64,000 bases of DNA, taken from positions 106,992 to 170,991 of the forward strand of contig MU867071.1 in the NCBI GenBank assembly GCA_033725935.1, given 5' to 3'. Shown piece after piece: positions 46,193-56,504 of this stretch. Source of the stretch: Cladorrhinum sp. PSN259 (Eukaryota > Ascomycota > Sordariomycetes > Sordariales > Podosporaceae). Positions within the stretch are counted from its first letter, which is position 1, and each line of letters starts with the position of its first letter. The position numbers and the translations under genes are program-made. The notes under the pieces were generated by a model. It was given only the letters and a program-made list of their open reading frames with translations. It was not told where the DNA came from and ran no database searches.

Positions 46193-46715
46193 ATGGCTCC
46201 CGTTGCAGTGCTCACCGACAAGGCTCCCAAGCCCATCCCTCAGCTCAGCCAGGCCGTCAAGTACAATGGCATGGTCTACTGCTCGGGATCCCTCGGTATC
46301 GACCCCGAGACAGGCAAGTTTGTCGAGGGCACTGTGAAGGACAGGACGGTATGTGATACCTATCTCGGTTCCACCATGTCTTACTCAAATTCTGATTCCC
46401 CAAACAGAGGCAATGCCTCAAGAACCTCTCAGCCGTCCTCGAAGCTGCCGGAAGCAGTCTGAAGAACGTCGTCAAGGTCAACGTCTTCCTTACCGACATG
46501 AAGAACTTTGCGACCATGAACGAAGCCTATGATGAGTTTTTCACTTTCTCCCCGAAGCCGGTATGTGTCCATATTTCCGATATGATACCTGAGTCTTGAA
46601 CTAACGATTGTGGCGGATCAAGGGTCGGACTTGCGTTGCAGTTTACCAGCTCCCTATGGGAAGTGATGTCGAGATTGAATGCACCGCTTTTGAGACGGTC
46701 AATTCCAAGCTGTAA
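46193..46715 (+). CDS. RidA/YjgF/Mmf1 family imine deaminase
   Basis: Three exons (46193-46348, 46408-46560, 46623-46715) encode 133 aa, the usual family length. RidA proteins hydrolyse reactive enamines and imines, such as 2-aminoacrylate released by PLP-dependent dehydratases. The trimer-forming fold is intact: AVKYNGMVYCSGSLGIDPET, CLKNLSAVLEAAGSSLKNVVKV, NVFLTDMKNFATMNEAYDEFF, and GRTCVAVYQLPMGSDVEIECTA, containing the substrate-binding Arg and the conserved Glu. There is no clear mitochondrial presequence, so a cytosolic location is likely. All introns are phase 0 and 59-62 bp. The serine hydroxymethyltransferase 3 kb away is also PLP-dependent, which is suggestive but may be chance. Confidence 0.93.
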
Positions 46716-47141
46716 AAAGATGAAATACGTGGTGGGAGGAATTACTTGTGCAGGTCGGGATATCTACAGACTACAGTAGCCCGCATCTCAAGGTTCAAAC
46801 GGACGTGAACTATTTCCATGGAACAACAATCAATTGTCCAATCAAAAGCACCCCAATAATCTCGGTCCCTGCCAAGCACAACTGTGGCTCCCCCTCGGAC
46901 AGCTGAAGTTCCAGGCTCGTCTAGCGTTGAAATACAACTCAATCACTCATGGAGTGAGAGCTGAAATCTCAAGCCTCGAATTCTGTCCCCGATTGTCTCT
47001 CTTTTCTTTTTAAACACAGGATATTCTCCTAGATTTCTGGGAGAGACACTTCTACTTCCGGTGTTCCGCTCATCCGGGAGCCACGTTCCCACACCGGATC
47101 AGCACTTACACGAGAAAAATCTTTTGTTTACACTGCCCCCA
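46716..47141. other. Intergenic region before the ferric-reductase-like gene
   Basis: This 426-bp stretch contains the RidA 3' flank and the next promoter. An in-phase open frame continues from 47061 into the downstream gene but lacks an ATG before 47142. I see no other feature. Confidence 0.45.
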
Positions 47142-49030
47142 ATGGGTTATCGGTTCATCAACCTCACTGGGGCCGAGAAGACTGCCCGGCGAGAAACGCT
47201 CGGTAAATACGGCCTCATAGCTCAGTTATCAGACTTGATCCCTGTTGCCATTATTCTTCTCTTCCGGCTAGGGAAATGGGTGGCCCAGTCACAAGGTTCA
47301 CGAAACGGGGAATATACAACAATCCCCAGCTCGCCAGTCCTGAAGAAAAAACGTAGTGAAGGTGCTGGACAATGGGCAATCTTCATCAGAAAGGCCAAAT
47401 GGTGGTTGGGAGAGGACGTCGTCGGCTTCGGCATGCATATGGGCCAAAGGGATCAATGGCTTGTCGGCACTATTTGGGCTTTATGGCTTCTCTTTCTCAG
47501 CTTCATCGAGACCGGTGAGGGTGAGTATCTCCACTATCACCACTCATGACTTACAATATACTAATCTGGGTAGACTACCTCCACCTAACCAAACGCCTCG
47601 GCCTTGTCGCCGTCTCCCAATATCCCCTCCAATACCTCCTCTCCCTCAAATCTCTCAACCCCTTCTGCTACCTCCTCAAATCCTCTCACGAGCGCATCAA
47701 CAGGTGGCACCGCGTCTCGGCCCGTGTAACGACCTTCCTCCTTTACCTCCACGCCATCCTCTACCTAAACTTCTTCATCCAAACCTCCCGTCTCTATCGC
47801 CTAGCAGTTCCCATAGTCTTCACCGGAGTCCTAGCCTTCATCTTCCTCAACACCCTCATCACGACCGCGCTTCGTCCCGTACGACACTTCTCCTACCGTC
47901 TCTTCTTCATCATCCACCTAACCTTTGCAACCGCCATTCCCTTCCTCATCCTCGTCCACGCACCACCAGCAAGAGGATTCATGATCCAATCTCTCCTAGT
48001 ATTCTTCGTCGACCTTGCCTCTCGCAAAATGGACACCGTAACAGCCAACGCATCATTCGAAACCATTCCGGGTACCAACCTCGTCAAACTATCCCTCACG
48101 ATCCCCCAAAAGAAAATCAACCGGTTCCGTTCCGCACCGGGCAGCCACGTCTACTTGAACATCCCCCCCGCCGCTCGTCACCTCGCAACAACCTCACCGA
48201 CCTCAATCCAGACTCTACTCTTCGAATTCCTATTCAACCCCTTCACTGTCGCTTCGACCTCGGAAACGCACACAGAGTTAACCCTCGTCGCTCGCCACTC
48301 CGGAGGCCCAATCACCGCTGCTCTAGCCCGCTGCTCATCAAAACCTTCTTCGTCCCGCCCCACATCAACATCATCATCACCTCCTACTCTTCCCGTCCCA
48401 CTAAACATCGAAGGCCCCTACGGCGGGAGCACCCCCTTGCACGCCTTATCCGATTCCTCCTCCTGCTCCCACATCCTCCTCGTAGCAGGCGGCATAGGCT
48501 CAACCTTTATAATCCCCCTCTACCGCTATCTCACCTCTGAATCGCCACAGACAAAAATAACACTGATCTGGGCCGTCCAAACCCCCGGAGACGCCACCTG
48601 GGCATTCACCACTTACCCTTCGATACTCACCGACGATAATGTCCAGATATTCATCACTGGACAATCTTCCTCCACTGCCGCGACAACAAATGACGAAGGG
48701 GAAAGTCGTAATAGCAGAGGCAGCGGAAGTGACGTAGAGGGTACCCCGGAAGGAGGAACGGAACTGAGCAGCTTGTTCAAAAGACGGAGCATGACAGGTA
48801 CTGAAGCTCGGTACTACTACACGGCGGAACATAATAGAAAACGACCTGACCTGGGTAAGATTGTCGATAACGTCATGAGGACTTCTGCCGGAGGAGGAGG
48901 AGCAGAAAGCAAAGTGGGGGTAGCGGTTTGTGGACCCGAGGGAATGGCCAGGCAGTTAAGAAAAGAGGTCGGGAGGTGGGTTATGAAGGGTAGGGACGTC
49001 GTCTTTTGGAAGGAAGGGTTTGGGTTCTAG
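47142..49030 (+). CDS. Ferric reductase-like transmembrane oxidoreductase (FRE/NOX superfamily)
   Basis: Exons 47142-47520 and 47574-49030 encode 611 aa. Family members move electrons from NADPH through FAD and two hemes across a membrane to reduce iron or other acceptors. About six or seven membrane spans are visible. The heme ligands are arranged as two H-x13-H pairs, in WHRVSARVTTFLLYLHAIL and in IIHLTFATAIPFLILVHAPP. The nucleotide-binding end has LLVAGGIGSTFIIPLYRYL and VAVCGPEGMARQLRKEV. In the FAD-binding motif normally written HPFT-S this protein has NPFTVAS, with Asn348 in place of His. The loop before the last motif is long and Ser/Gly/Glu-rich. It may be a metalloreductase of the plasma membrane or an internal membrane; the substrate is open. 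The 53-bp intron has GTGAGT and an ACTAAT branch site. Confidence 0.88.
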
Positions 49031-49824
49031 ATAACTGGTTCTAGAAAGAATCCTGCCGGGCAAGGTTACGTTACTTTATCCTGCTCAAAATGATAGTAAA
49101 GAATGTATATGTTGGAGTGGTCCATAAAGATCGGATATATCTAGCTGTTGCAAGTAGATAGTATTTTATTGGCCATGACTAAAGCTAGACTGCCATATAA
49201 ATCTGAATATTGCTTCTGTCATCTCGCTGGTAACTACCTCATCATGATTGTCAAGCAATATGTTGTTAAATCGGCTACCTAACTCCCAAGGGTGAAACCC
49301 ACCACGTTGAAGCTCCGAGCGCTTCGACTCTGATTCAGTTCCAACCAAAGCGAAAGTGACCTACGATTACAAGAATTCAGAAACACAGTGGAAGCGCTTG
49401 GGAAGGAACACAACATTCATTATGAAAACAACCGAAAAAAAATTTGGTATAGTTGATGACCAATATAAAGCTTTAGACACCCAACAATTGCAAAACGCCT
49501 GATGAAATGCTTTGCAACAATAATGTCATGAGTGCTCTGTGTCTCTTTTTTCCGATTCCCGTTGCTTTTTTTGTGTCCCTTTCATGTATCCCAAATCCAT
49601 GATTCGTTGAGGTCTCCCCCCTTGAAAATCCCAAACACCTCGTCTTTTTTAAATGCCCAAATATTGAAAATGACCATCCCAGTTAGAAAAAAAGAAAGAA
49701 CCCCCCCCCCCCCCCCATCTACTCTTAATTGTTGAAACATGTGGCAATGTGTTACCATGCCGGATATCTTATGTTAAATTCCTCTTCCCAATTTCCCCAT
49801 TTTTCTGTTTACGTTACTGACCAT
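49031..49824. other. Convergent intergenic region with a poly-C tract
   Basis: This 794-bp region between two stop codons carries an uninterrupted 16-C run at 49701-49716 and T-rich stretches. No coding frame is supported. Confidence 0.55.
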
Positions 49825-51488
49825 TTACAGGCCAGCATCAACTCTCCAACCCTCAACGGGAAGGGGGAAGGTAGAGGACCACTCAGCGATCTCCTTCCTG
49901 AGCTCGTTGAGACGAGCAACCTCGCCGCTGAAGACCTTGGCCTTGAAGTCCTTGAGCTTGTTGGCTTCCTTGGGGAGAGTAGCCTGGATCTCCTTGCAGA
50001 GCTTGATGCTCTCATCAATGTAGTTGGCGACGCGCTCGAAGTCAGCCTCGCCGAAACCACGGGAAGTCATGGCAGGGGTACCGATGCGGAGACCGCCGGG
50101 GGTGAGGGCACTCTTGTCACCGGGAACGGCGTTCTTGTTGCAGGTGATGTTGATGGCCTCAAGGAGAGCCTCAACACGGGCACCGTCAAGGCTGAGGGGA
50201 CGGAGGTCGAGGAGGACCATGTGGGAGTCAGTGCCATCGGAAACGAGCTTGTGGCCGAGAGCCTTGAACTTGTTCTCGAGAGTCTTGGCGTTGGAGACAA
50301 CCTTCTCCTGGTAGGCCTTGAACTCGGGGCTGGCAGCCTGCTTGAGAGCGACAGCAAGAGCAGTGATGGTGTGGTTGTGGGGACCACCCTGGTGGCCGGG
50401 GAAGACGGAGAAGTTGATCTTGTCCTCGAGGTCATAAAGAGTCTCCTTGCCGGACTTGGGGTCGACGGAGCGGACACCCTTGCGGAAGAAGATCATGGCA
50501 CCACGGGGGCCACGGAGGGACTTGTGGGTGGTGGTGGTGACGACATCGGCGTAGAGGAAGGGGGAGGGGATGACGCCGGAGGCAACGAGACCGGAGATGT
50601 GGGCAATATCAACAACGAGGTAGGCGCCAACGGAGTCGGCAATCTTGCGCATGCGCTCGTAGTCAATGAGACGGCAGTAAGCGGAGGTACCGGCAACTAG
50701 AATCTTGGGGCGGAAGAGCTGGGCGTTCTTCTCGAGCTGGTCATAGTCGATGATACCAGTGTCGAGGTTCACGCGGTAGGGCATGGTCTCGAAGTAAGTG
50801 GAGACGGCAGAGATCCTGGGAAGGGAAGGCCCATGTTAGTGACCTTGTGGGGTTTACGTAGATCCGGGGAAAGCTGTAGCTTCGCTCTTGTTACTCACTT
50901 GCGGGCGGGGGTCTGGTAGCCGTGGCTCAGATGGCCACCGTGGGGGAGGTCAAGACCCATGAGTCTGCCGTGAGGAGGCATGATGGCCTGGTAGACCTGG
51001 AGGTTGGCGGGGGAGCCGGACAAGCACTGAACGTTGACACCCCACTTCGCAGGGTCGAGGTGGAAGGCCTCGAGGGCACGCTTCTGGCAGAGAAGCTCGA
51101 TCTGGTCAATGTGCTGGTTGCCGCCATAGTAGCGAGCACCAGGGAGACCCTCAGAGTACTTGTTGGACATGGGGGAGCCGAGGGCGTCGAAGACGGCGCG
51201 GGAGGTGACGTTCTCGGAGGCGATGAGGATGATGGACTCGCGCTGGCGCTTAATCTCATCCTTCTACGGAGGGAGTTAATTGTCTGTTTCTCCTCTAATA
51301 GAGCAGAGAGATTGAAACATACCATGATGTTGGCAACCTCAGCGTCAGAGTCCACGAGGGACTTCTCGAGGAGCTACAGCGGATGGTGAGTCAGTAAATG
51401 AACATGGTTGTCTTCAATGGCAATGACAATGGCAACAAACCTGCTTGTGCTCCTCAGAGAGGGCATATGTGGTGGTAGGGGCGGCCAT
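49825..51488 (-). CDS. for: Cytosolic serine hydroxymethyltransferase
   Basis: Four exons (51488-51441, 51373-51323, 51263-50899, 50815-49825) encode 484 aa. The PLP enzyme interconverts serine and glycine with transfer of a one-carbon unit to tetrahydrofolate. The start MAAPTTTYALSEEHKQ shows no mitochondrial presequence. Conserved motifs include LIASENVTSRAV, SNKYSEGLPGARYYGGNQHI, DLPHGGHLSHGY, VDIAHISGLVASG, and the PLP lysine (Lys253) in TTTTHKSLRGPRGAM. GGLRIGTPAMTSRGF near the C-terminus is canonical. Codon use is strongly biased to C-ending codons, as in highly expressed fungal genes. The first two exons are only 48 and 51 nt. The symbol follows the Neurospora formate-requiring locus, the cytosolic SHMT, which as I recall is next to the vacuolar protease A gene, as here. 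Confidence 0.95.
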
Positions 51489-53289
51489 CTTTCTTTCTGG
51501 TGCGGTAGAAGATGTCTGTGTGTATGTGTGGGATAAGGGAGAAAATAGTTTGAAGAGAGAGAGAAGGAATGCGGCGAATGGGTCGAGACAAAGCCCCGAG
51601 TTAAAGTATTTGATGGCGGGGGAGTCAGAGAATCTTTCTTTGGAGGGGGGCCCCTCGGAGTAAAGAGAAAAATTCAGGGCACCCCACTTGGTGGCCATGC
51701 ATCAATTGCGGAGCTCGTCTGTGGGATAGAGGGGCACCTATGCACCTTGAGAGAGACTTTCCCCTAGGAAACCAGAGTCATGCCAAGGGGCATATGCAGA
51801 TATCGAAGTCTTTGGCAATTAACTCCCCGGAAAATACACTACGAACCCAAGCGATCTCGGTGGCCGGAGGGTTTTCTGACTGTTTACAGTAGGATGGATG
51901 GGAAACGTGAGCTTTTACAAGATGGGATGTGACATTAGACATATCCCATCTCCATCTTGTCTCTAAGATCGTTTATAGTGTTAACGGGCCGTCAATTGCT
52001 ACACTACCTACACTGCCTAAACTATGGCATTGAGCGGCATTGTGAGACTAAGGTGATGGGAATCTAAAAAGTCGCCGAGCTGATCGGTGCCGATTTTCGC
52101 TTCCTTGGCGTGATAGATCTCAAGGGCCGGGATCGGGACCGGATGCCAGTTCGGCGGGGTGGAACTTGGGAACCCGCTTTCTCTCCATCCAAACAGTCAT
52201 CGATGGGGACCTGTATCGATTCCCTCATTCTGTTCTCAGCGGAGGGTGGTCTGAAGATTCTAGGAGTGCCAGGGCAATTCAAAAGGACGAGAGTTCCAAT
52301 CCAGAAAGTGCACAACACTTTTTGCTTTAGTATACTTCCAGTGCAACCCAATGAAAACCCCCGACGCCACAGTGAGGTGTGAGGGTTGGTCAACGAGCAG
52401 CGAAAGGGTAAGATAAGGATAAGCAATCATCGCCCCATACCAATAACACGTACAACCATCAAGGTGCTTCCAGTATTCATGCATCTGTCATAGGCTCACA
52501 ACGGCCTCAATCCAAGGCAGCATCGCAGCACAAGCAAACGGAATCCTGTTACCATAAATGCCTGGTTTCCAACGGATCGATCTTGCCACACCACGTTGCA
52601 GTTGCATAATAACAAGATCTCGCCAAGAGCAAGATGGACGGTATGTGTCCTGCCATGGAGGAATGGACAGGACAGGCAGTCTTGACAGTCGCACAACAAT
52701 CTGGATGGCACCCGCATGGTCGATGGCAGCTGTCTGAACTCGTCTGGAACCTGGAACTTGAAAGAGTCACGAGGGACCGTGGGGACTTGCCAAATCCTGG
52801 AGCCGATGCCCAGACCTGAGACATGGCTCGTGCAGGGTATCTTTGAACCTTATGTAAGCCGACTTGGAGCTCGCTGATTGGCCGTTTCCCCAATCGTTGC
52901 CCCGGTACCTGAGGCGTGCGGCGCGGGGATGGAAAAGGGCCAAGCCTGCGTCATTGCAGGGCAGGGGTCTCTCTGAACAGGCGCAACGCAAGCGGCAGGA
53001 CCAGCGCATCCGACAATCCCCAAGCCAGCCAGCCAGTCGTCAGCAGGCACCCTCGGCCGCCACCCCATTCGTCCGCCCTGCGCCTGCATCTGTTGCTTGG
53101 TTGAGCTCCCGCCTGATTTAGAGCTGCGTTGCGTCGCCCTCCCCGAGCTCTTCTTCTTCCTCCATTCACCCATCACCATCAACGCAATCCGCCATCAATC
53201 ATTTCTTTTCTTCGTCTCCATCATCAACACGCGCTCTCTCTAATCGCCGTCTCTCTTTTCCCCTGTATATTATCACAGAGTCGCCCATC
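51489..53289. promoter_or_regulatory. Divergent promoter region between SHMT and PEP4
   Basis: A 1.8 kb region between head-to-head genes. The left end is the SHMT leader and the right end the PEP4 leader, with a pyrimidine-rich tract from about 53140 and TGTATATTATC near 53263. Short frames between (for example around 52550-53170) show no recognisable protein, and I find no RNA gene or repeat. Confidence 0.5.
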
Positions 53290-54615
53290 ATGAAGGGTGC
53301 TCTGTTGACCGCAGCCATGCTGCTCGGCTCCGCCCAGGCTGGCGTGAGCAAGCTCAAGCTTAAGAAGGTTCCTCTTTCTGAGCAGCTCGTATGTTGATCC
53401 ATTTCACCATCAGTTGATTTCTTCTTATCGGACAATTACTGATGCTTCTCGCCACTCGCAGGAGTCCGTCCCCATCGAGACCCAGATGCGCCATCTCGGC
53501 CAGAAGTACATGGGAATCCGCCCCCAACAGTCGCACGCCGACAGCATTTTCAGCGCTGCCCTGACTGATGTCAACGCGAAACACCCAGTCCCCATTTCGA
53601 ACTTTATGAACGCTCAGTGTATGTACAATTTGCAGAGCCTCGGTGCGATCAAACCGATCAACTAACATTACTTTTCTCAGACTTCTCCGAGATCACCATC
53701 GGAACTCCCCCCCAGACATTCAAGGTCGTCCTGGACACAGGCAGCTCCAACCTTTGGGTTCCCTCGACGGAGTGTGGCTCTATTGCATGCTACCTCCACT
53801 CCAAGTACGACTCTTCGGCCTCTTCCACCTACAAGAAAAACGGAACAGCCTTCGAGATCAGATATGGCTCGGGTTCCCTCAGTGGTTTCGTGTCGCAGGA
53901 CACCATGACTATTGGTGACCTCAAGATCAAGGAGCAGGATTTTGCCGAGGCCACCAAGGAGCCTGGTCTCGTCTTCGCATTTGGCAGATTTGACGGCATC
54001 CTCGGACTTGGTTTTGATAAGATCTCGGTCAATGGGATAGTGCCCCCATTCTACAAGATGATCGAGCAGAAGCTCCTCGATGAGCCCGTCTTCGCCTTCA
54101 ACCTCAAGGACACAAACGGAGAGTCTGAGGTGACCTTTGGCGGCATTGACAAGGACGCTTTCAAGGGCAAGATCACCACCATTCCCCTCAGACGCAAGGC
54201 CTACTGGGAGGTTGACTTTGACTCAATTGCCCTCGGAGATGACGTTGCGGAGCTCGAGAACACCGGTGTTATTCTCGATACCGGCACTTCTTTGATTGCC
54301 CTCCCCAGCCAGCTTGCTGAGATGCTCAATGCTCAGATAGGAGCTAAGAAGAGCTACAGCGGTCAGTACACCATCGACTGCGACAAGCGTGACTCTCTTC
54401 CTGACGTCACCTTCACCTTGGCTGGTACCCCCTTTACCATCTCTGCCTACGACTACATTCTCGAGGCAGGAAACGGTTGCCTGTCTTCATTCTTTGGCAT
54501 GGACATGCCCGAGCCTGTTGGCCCTCTGGCAATCTTGGGTGATGCTTTCTTGCGCAGATACTACTCAATCTATGATCTCGGCAAGGGCACCGTCGGCTTG
54601 GCGGAGTCCAAGTAG
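53290..54615 (+). CDS. pep-4: Vacuolar aspartyl protease A (PEP4)
   Basis: Three exons (53290-53388, 53462-53618, 53681-54615) encode 396 aa. Pep4 is the pepsin-family protease of the vacuole that activates other vacuolar hydrolases. The signal peptide MKGALLTAAMLLGSAQA is followed by a propeptide (LKLKKVPLSEQL, MRHLGQKYMGI) and the mature enzyme from about residue 71. The two catalytic aspartates are Asp104 in VVLDTGSSNLWVPS and Asp285 in VILDTGTSLIALPS; the flap Tyr lies in IRYGSGSLSGFVSQD. Cysteine pairs are conserved (ECGSIACYL, IDCDKRD, NGCLSSF). ILGDAFLRRYYSIYD marks the C-terminal lobe. The length matches Neurospora vacuolar protease A as I recall it. Introns are 73 and 62 bp with GTATGT donors. 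Confidence 0.96.
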
Positions 54616-55900
54616 TGGAAGCCGAAGAGCTCGATTTGCAGTGATCAGCGTTGCATGGACAAGCCCGGGCAGGGTGCATTTCGCAATCGCAAGAAGAATA
54701 AGAAGGGGAAGAAGCCAGGAAAAAAGACCAGCAGCCTCTTTGATTGGCGGAAGGAGATGCCCGGACGGGAACGTCGCCAGAGGCTGAACGACAATGGGCA
54801 GTCGTTTGTACCTTGATCCATGTGTAAGGTGTTTGACAGCTTGCTTTTATTTGGGGTTTCTTGTCTTGTTTTTTTTATCTGGAGGAATTGATGGATGAGA
54901 GAGCAACATTAATTGCATTGGTGTATTGGAGAGGAACATGATGGCTGTTTGCACACACACACAAAGTTTTTCCTTTTTTTCCTTTTTGTAAAGTAATAGC
55001 CCATACAGTATATCATGGATATTGTTGCTCACAAACAAAGTGTCTGGTTTGCGTTCAAGTGCATATGCATAAGATACCGACTCGGTTTAACATGTCAGCT
55101 CCGACACCTTGCCTATTCTCCACGGTATATGGTTCATCACTCACCGCCGCCACAACTAACGGTGCATTCGCACAACATCATGACTTCATTGATTCCTGAT
55201 GGCCTTGGCAAGGTCCAACTTGACTCCAAGACTGGTAATAGGGTTTCAAAGAATGATTTAAGGAAGCAGATGTAGAAACCGGCGTCTACTTATGGGAGAA
55301 CGCGATGAGTTGTTTTATTGAACATTAAGCGATGGGGCAGACGACCATAATGCACATTTACTATTATCGCTTTTTTGTATATTTGTTAAAGTGTCAAGCA
55401 TGAATGTGATGTATTTACCGAACTAAAACACCGAAGTTCGACTCATGAAGCAAGTCAAGTCAAGTCAAGTCAAGTCAAGTCAAGGGCAAGTAAAACATAA
55501 AGTGCAAAGCCAAACAAATAATTTATATTCAAAAGTGAAAAACGAAAATATCTTGTATACCCATTCTATTCATTACTGCATCCCCAATAACAAAATCAAC
55601 AAAACAACAAAGAAAAAAATATTACAAAGTAGTATTTGAAAGAAAAAAAAAGAATGTCCTCAAACCGAAGTGAGTAAGCAGACAATATAGCAGAATAAAA
55701 TTGTCACTTCTCGATTACGATCCAATGAGGTCCCATACGGGATTAATGTTTTAATAAAAAATATTTTAAATGCATCAATGATTTAGACACCTTTGTACCT
55801 CTATAAAAGAGAGGAAAAAGAGCAAGTCATTGGCATTGAAAGAGAAAGCAAAACCGGGGACGGGGTCAGGGACTTGTTAGTTTTTGGTGCAATCGTAAGC
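54616..55900. other. PEP4 3' flank and AT-rich spacer
   Basis: This covers the PEP4 3' UTR and an AT-rich spacer with a TATTTTTT-like segment near 55740-55770. A short pentanucleotide array at 55451-55484 is listed separately. Frames overlapping the PEP4 end (54389-54787) are shadows. No gene is supported. Confidence 0.5.
55451..55484 (+). repeat. (CAAGT)n pentanucleotide microsatellite
   Basis: Nearly seven perfect tandem copies of CAAGT. Isolated copies of the same word occur near 3765-3835, downstream of the SRO7-like gene. Confidence 0.95.
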
Positions 55901-56468
55901 TCAGTTCAATCCGGAGTTGGTCTTGTAGTGTGCTGCTGCTTCGCTGATGTCCCTCGGGGTTTGGATCTGCCAAAAGTATTTTTTCCTCTCTCGTGGTTAT
56001 CCCGGCTCGGCGGTGTCAAGGGGGGGCATTTGTCTTCGATTTTGGTTCCTCGATTAGTAGATTGCATGGGTGTCCTCGGTGGCATGGGATTATAGCTATC
56101 GGTAGCATCTCGGTGGTAACTGGGCGTCTTGCTAGATGTCCTCAACTTGGTCTTCGACTTTAAGTGCAGCGATAGGTCTCCCTCGGTGGGCTCGGCAAAC
56201 GTCCTCGTGATTCCCTCGGTAGGGGGGTGCTATCCATCAAAGATCCTTGGTTCTCCTGGTTGCCCTCCGTGGCTTTTAGCCTGGTGGTCCTCAATGCCGG
56301 CTAGAGTATGATCACTCGACTGCTGTCTGTGGAATTGCCCCCTAGTACGTAACTTGTGCCGTCAAGTATGAATGTTTTCTCTTTGGACAACACCCTTGAT
56401 GAAAAGGGGTTGTCACAAAAAATAGTACCCACATGAATTCTGCCAGTGCCAACCCATCTCTCAACGTG

Positions 56469-56504
56469 GTCCTCAATGGTGTCGTCAATGGTGTCCTCAA
56501 TGTG
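56469..56504 (+). repeat. 12-bp tandem repeat, three copies
   Basis: Three consecutive 12-base units, GTCCTCAATGGT, GTCGTCAATGGT and GTCCTCAATGTG. On the minus strand they read as part of an open frame containing IEDTIDDTIEDH. Single words of the same type are scattered through 56000-56830. Confidence 0.85.

Noticed and set aside
47356..48540. A 394-codon + strand frame within the ferric-reductase-like gene
   Set aside because: It is Pro/Arg/His-rich, out of phase with the real exons and crosses the intron; a shadow caused by C-rich codons.
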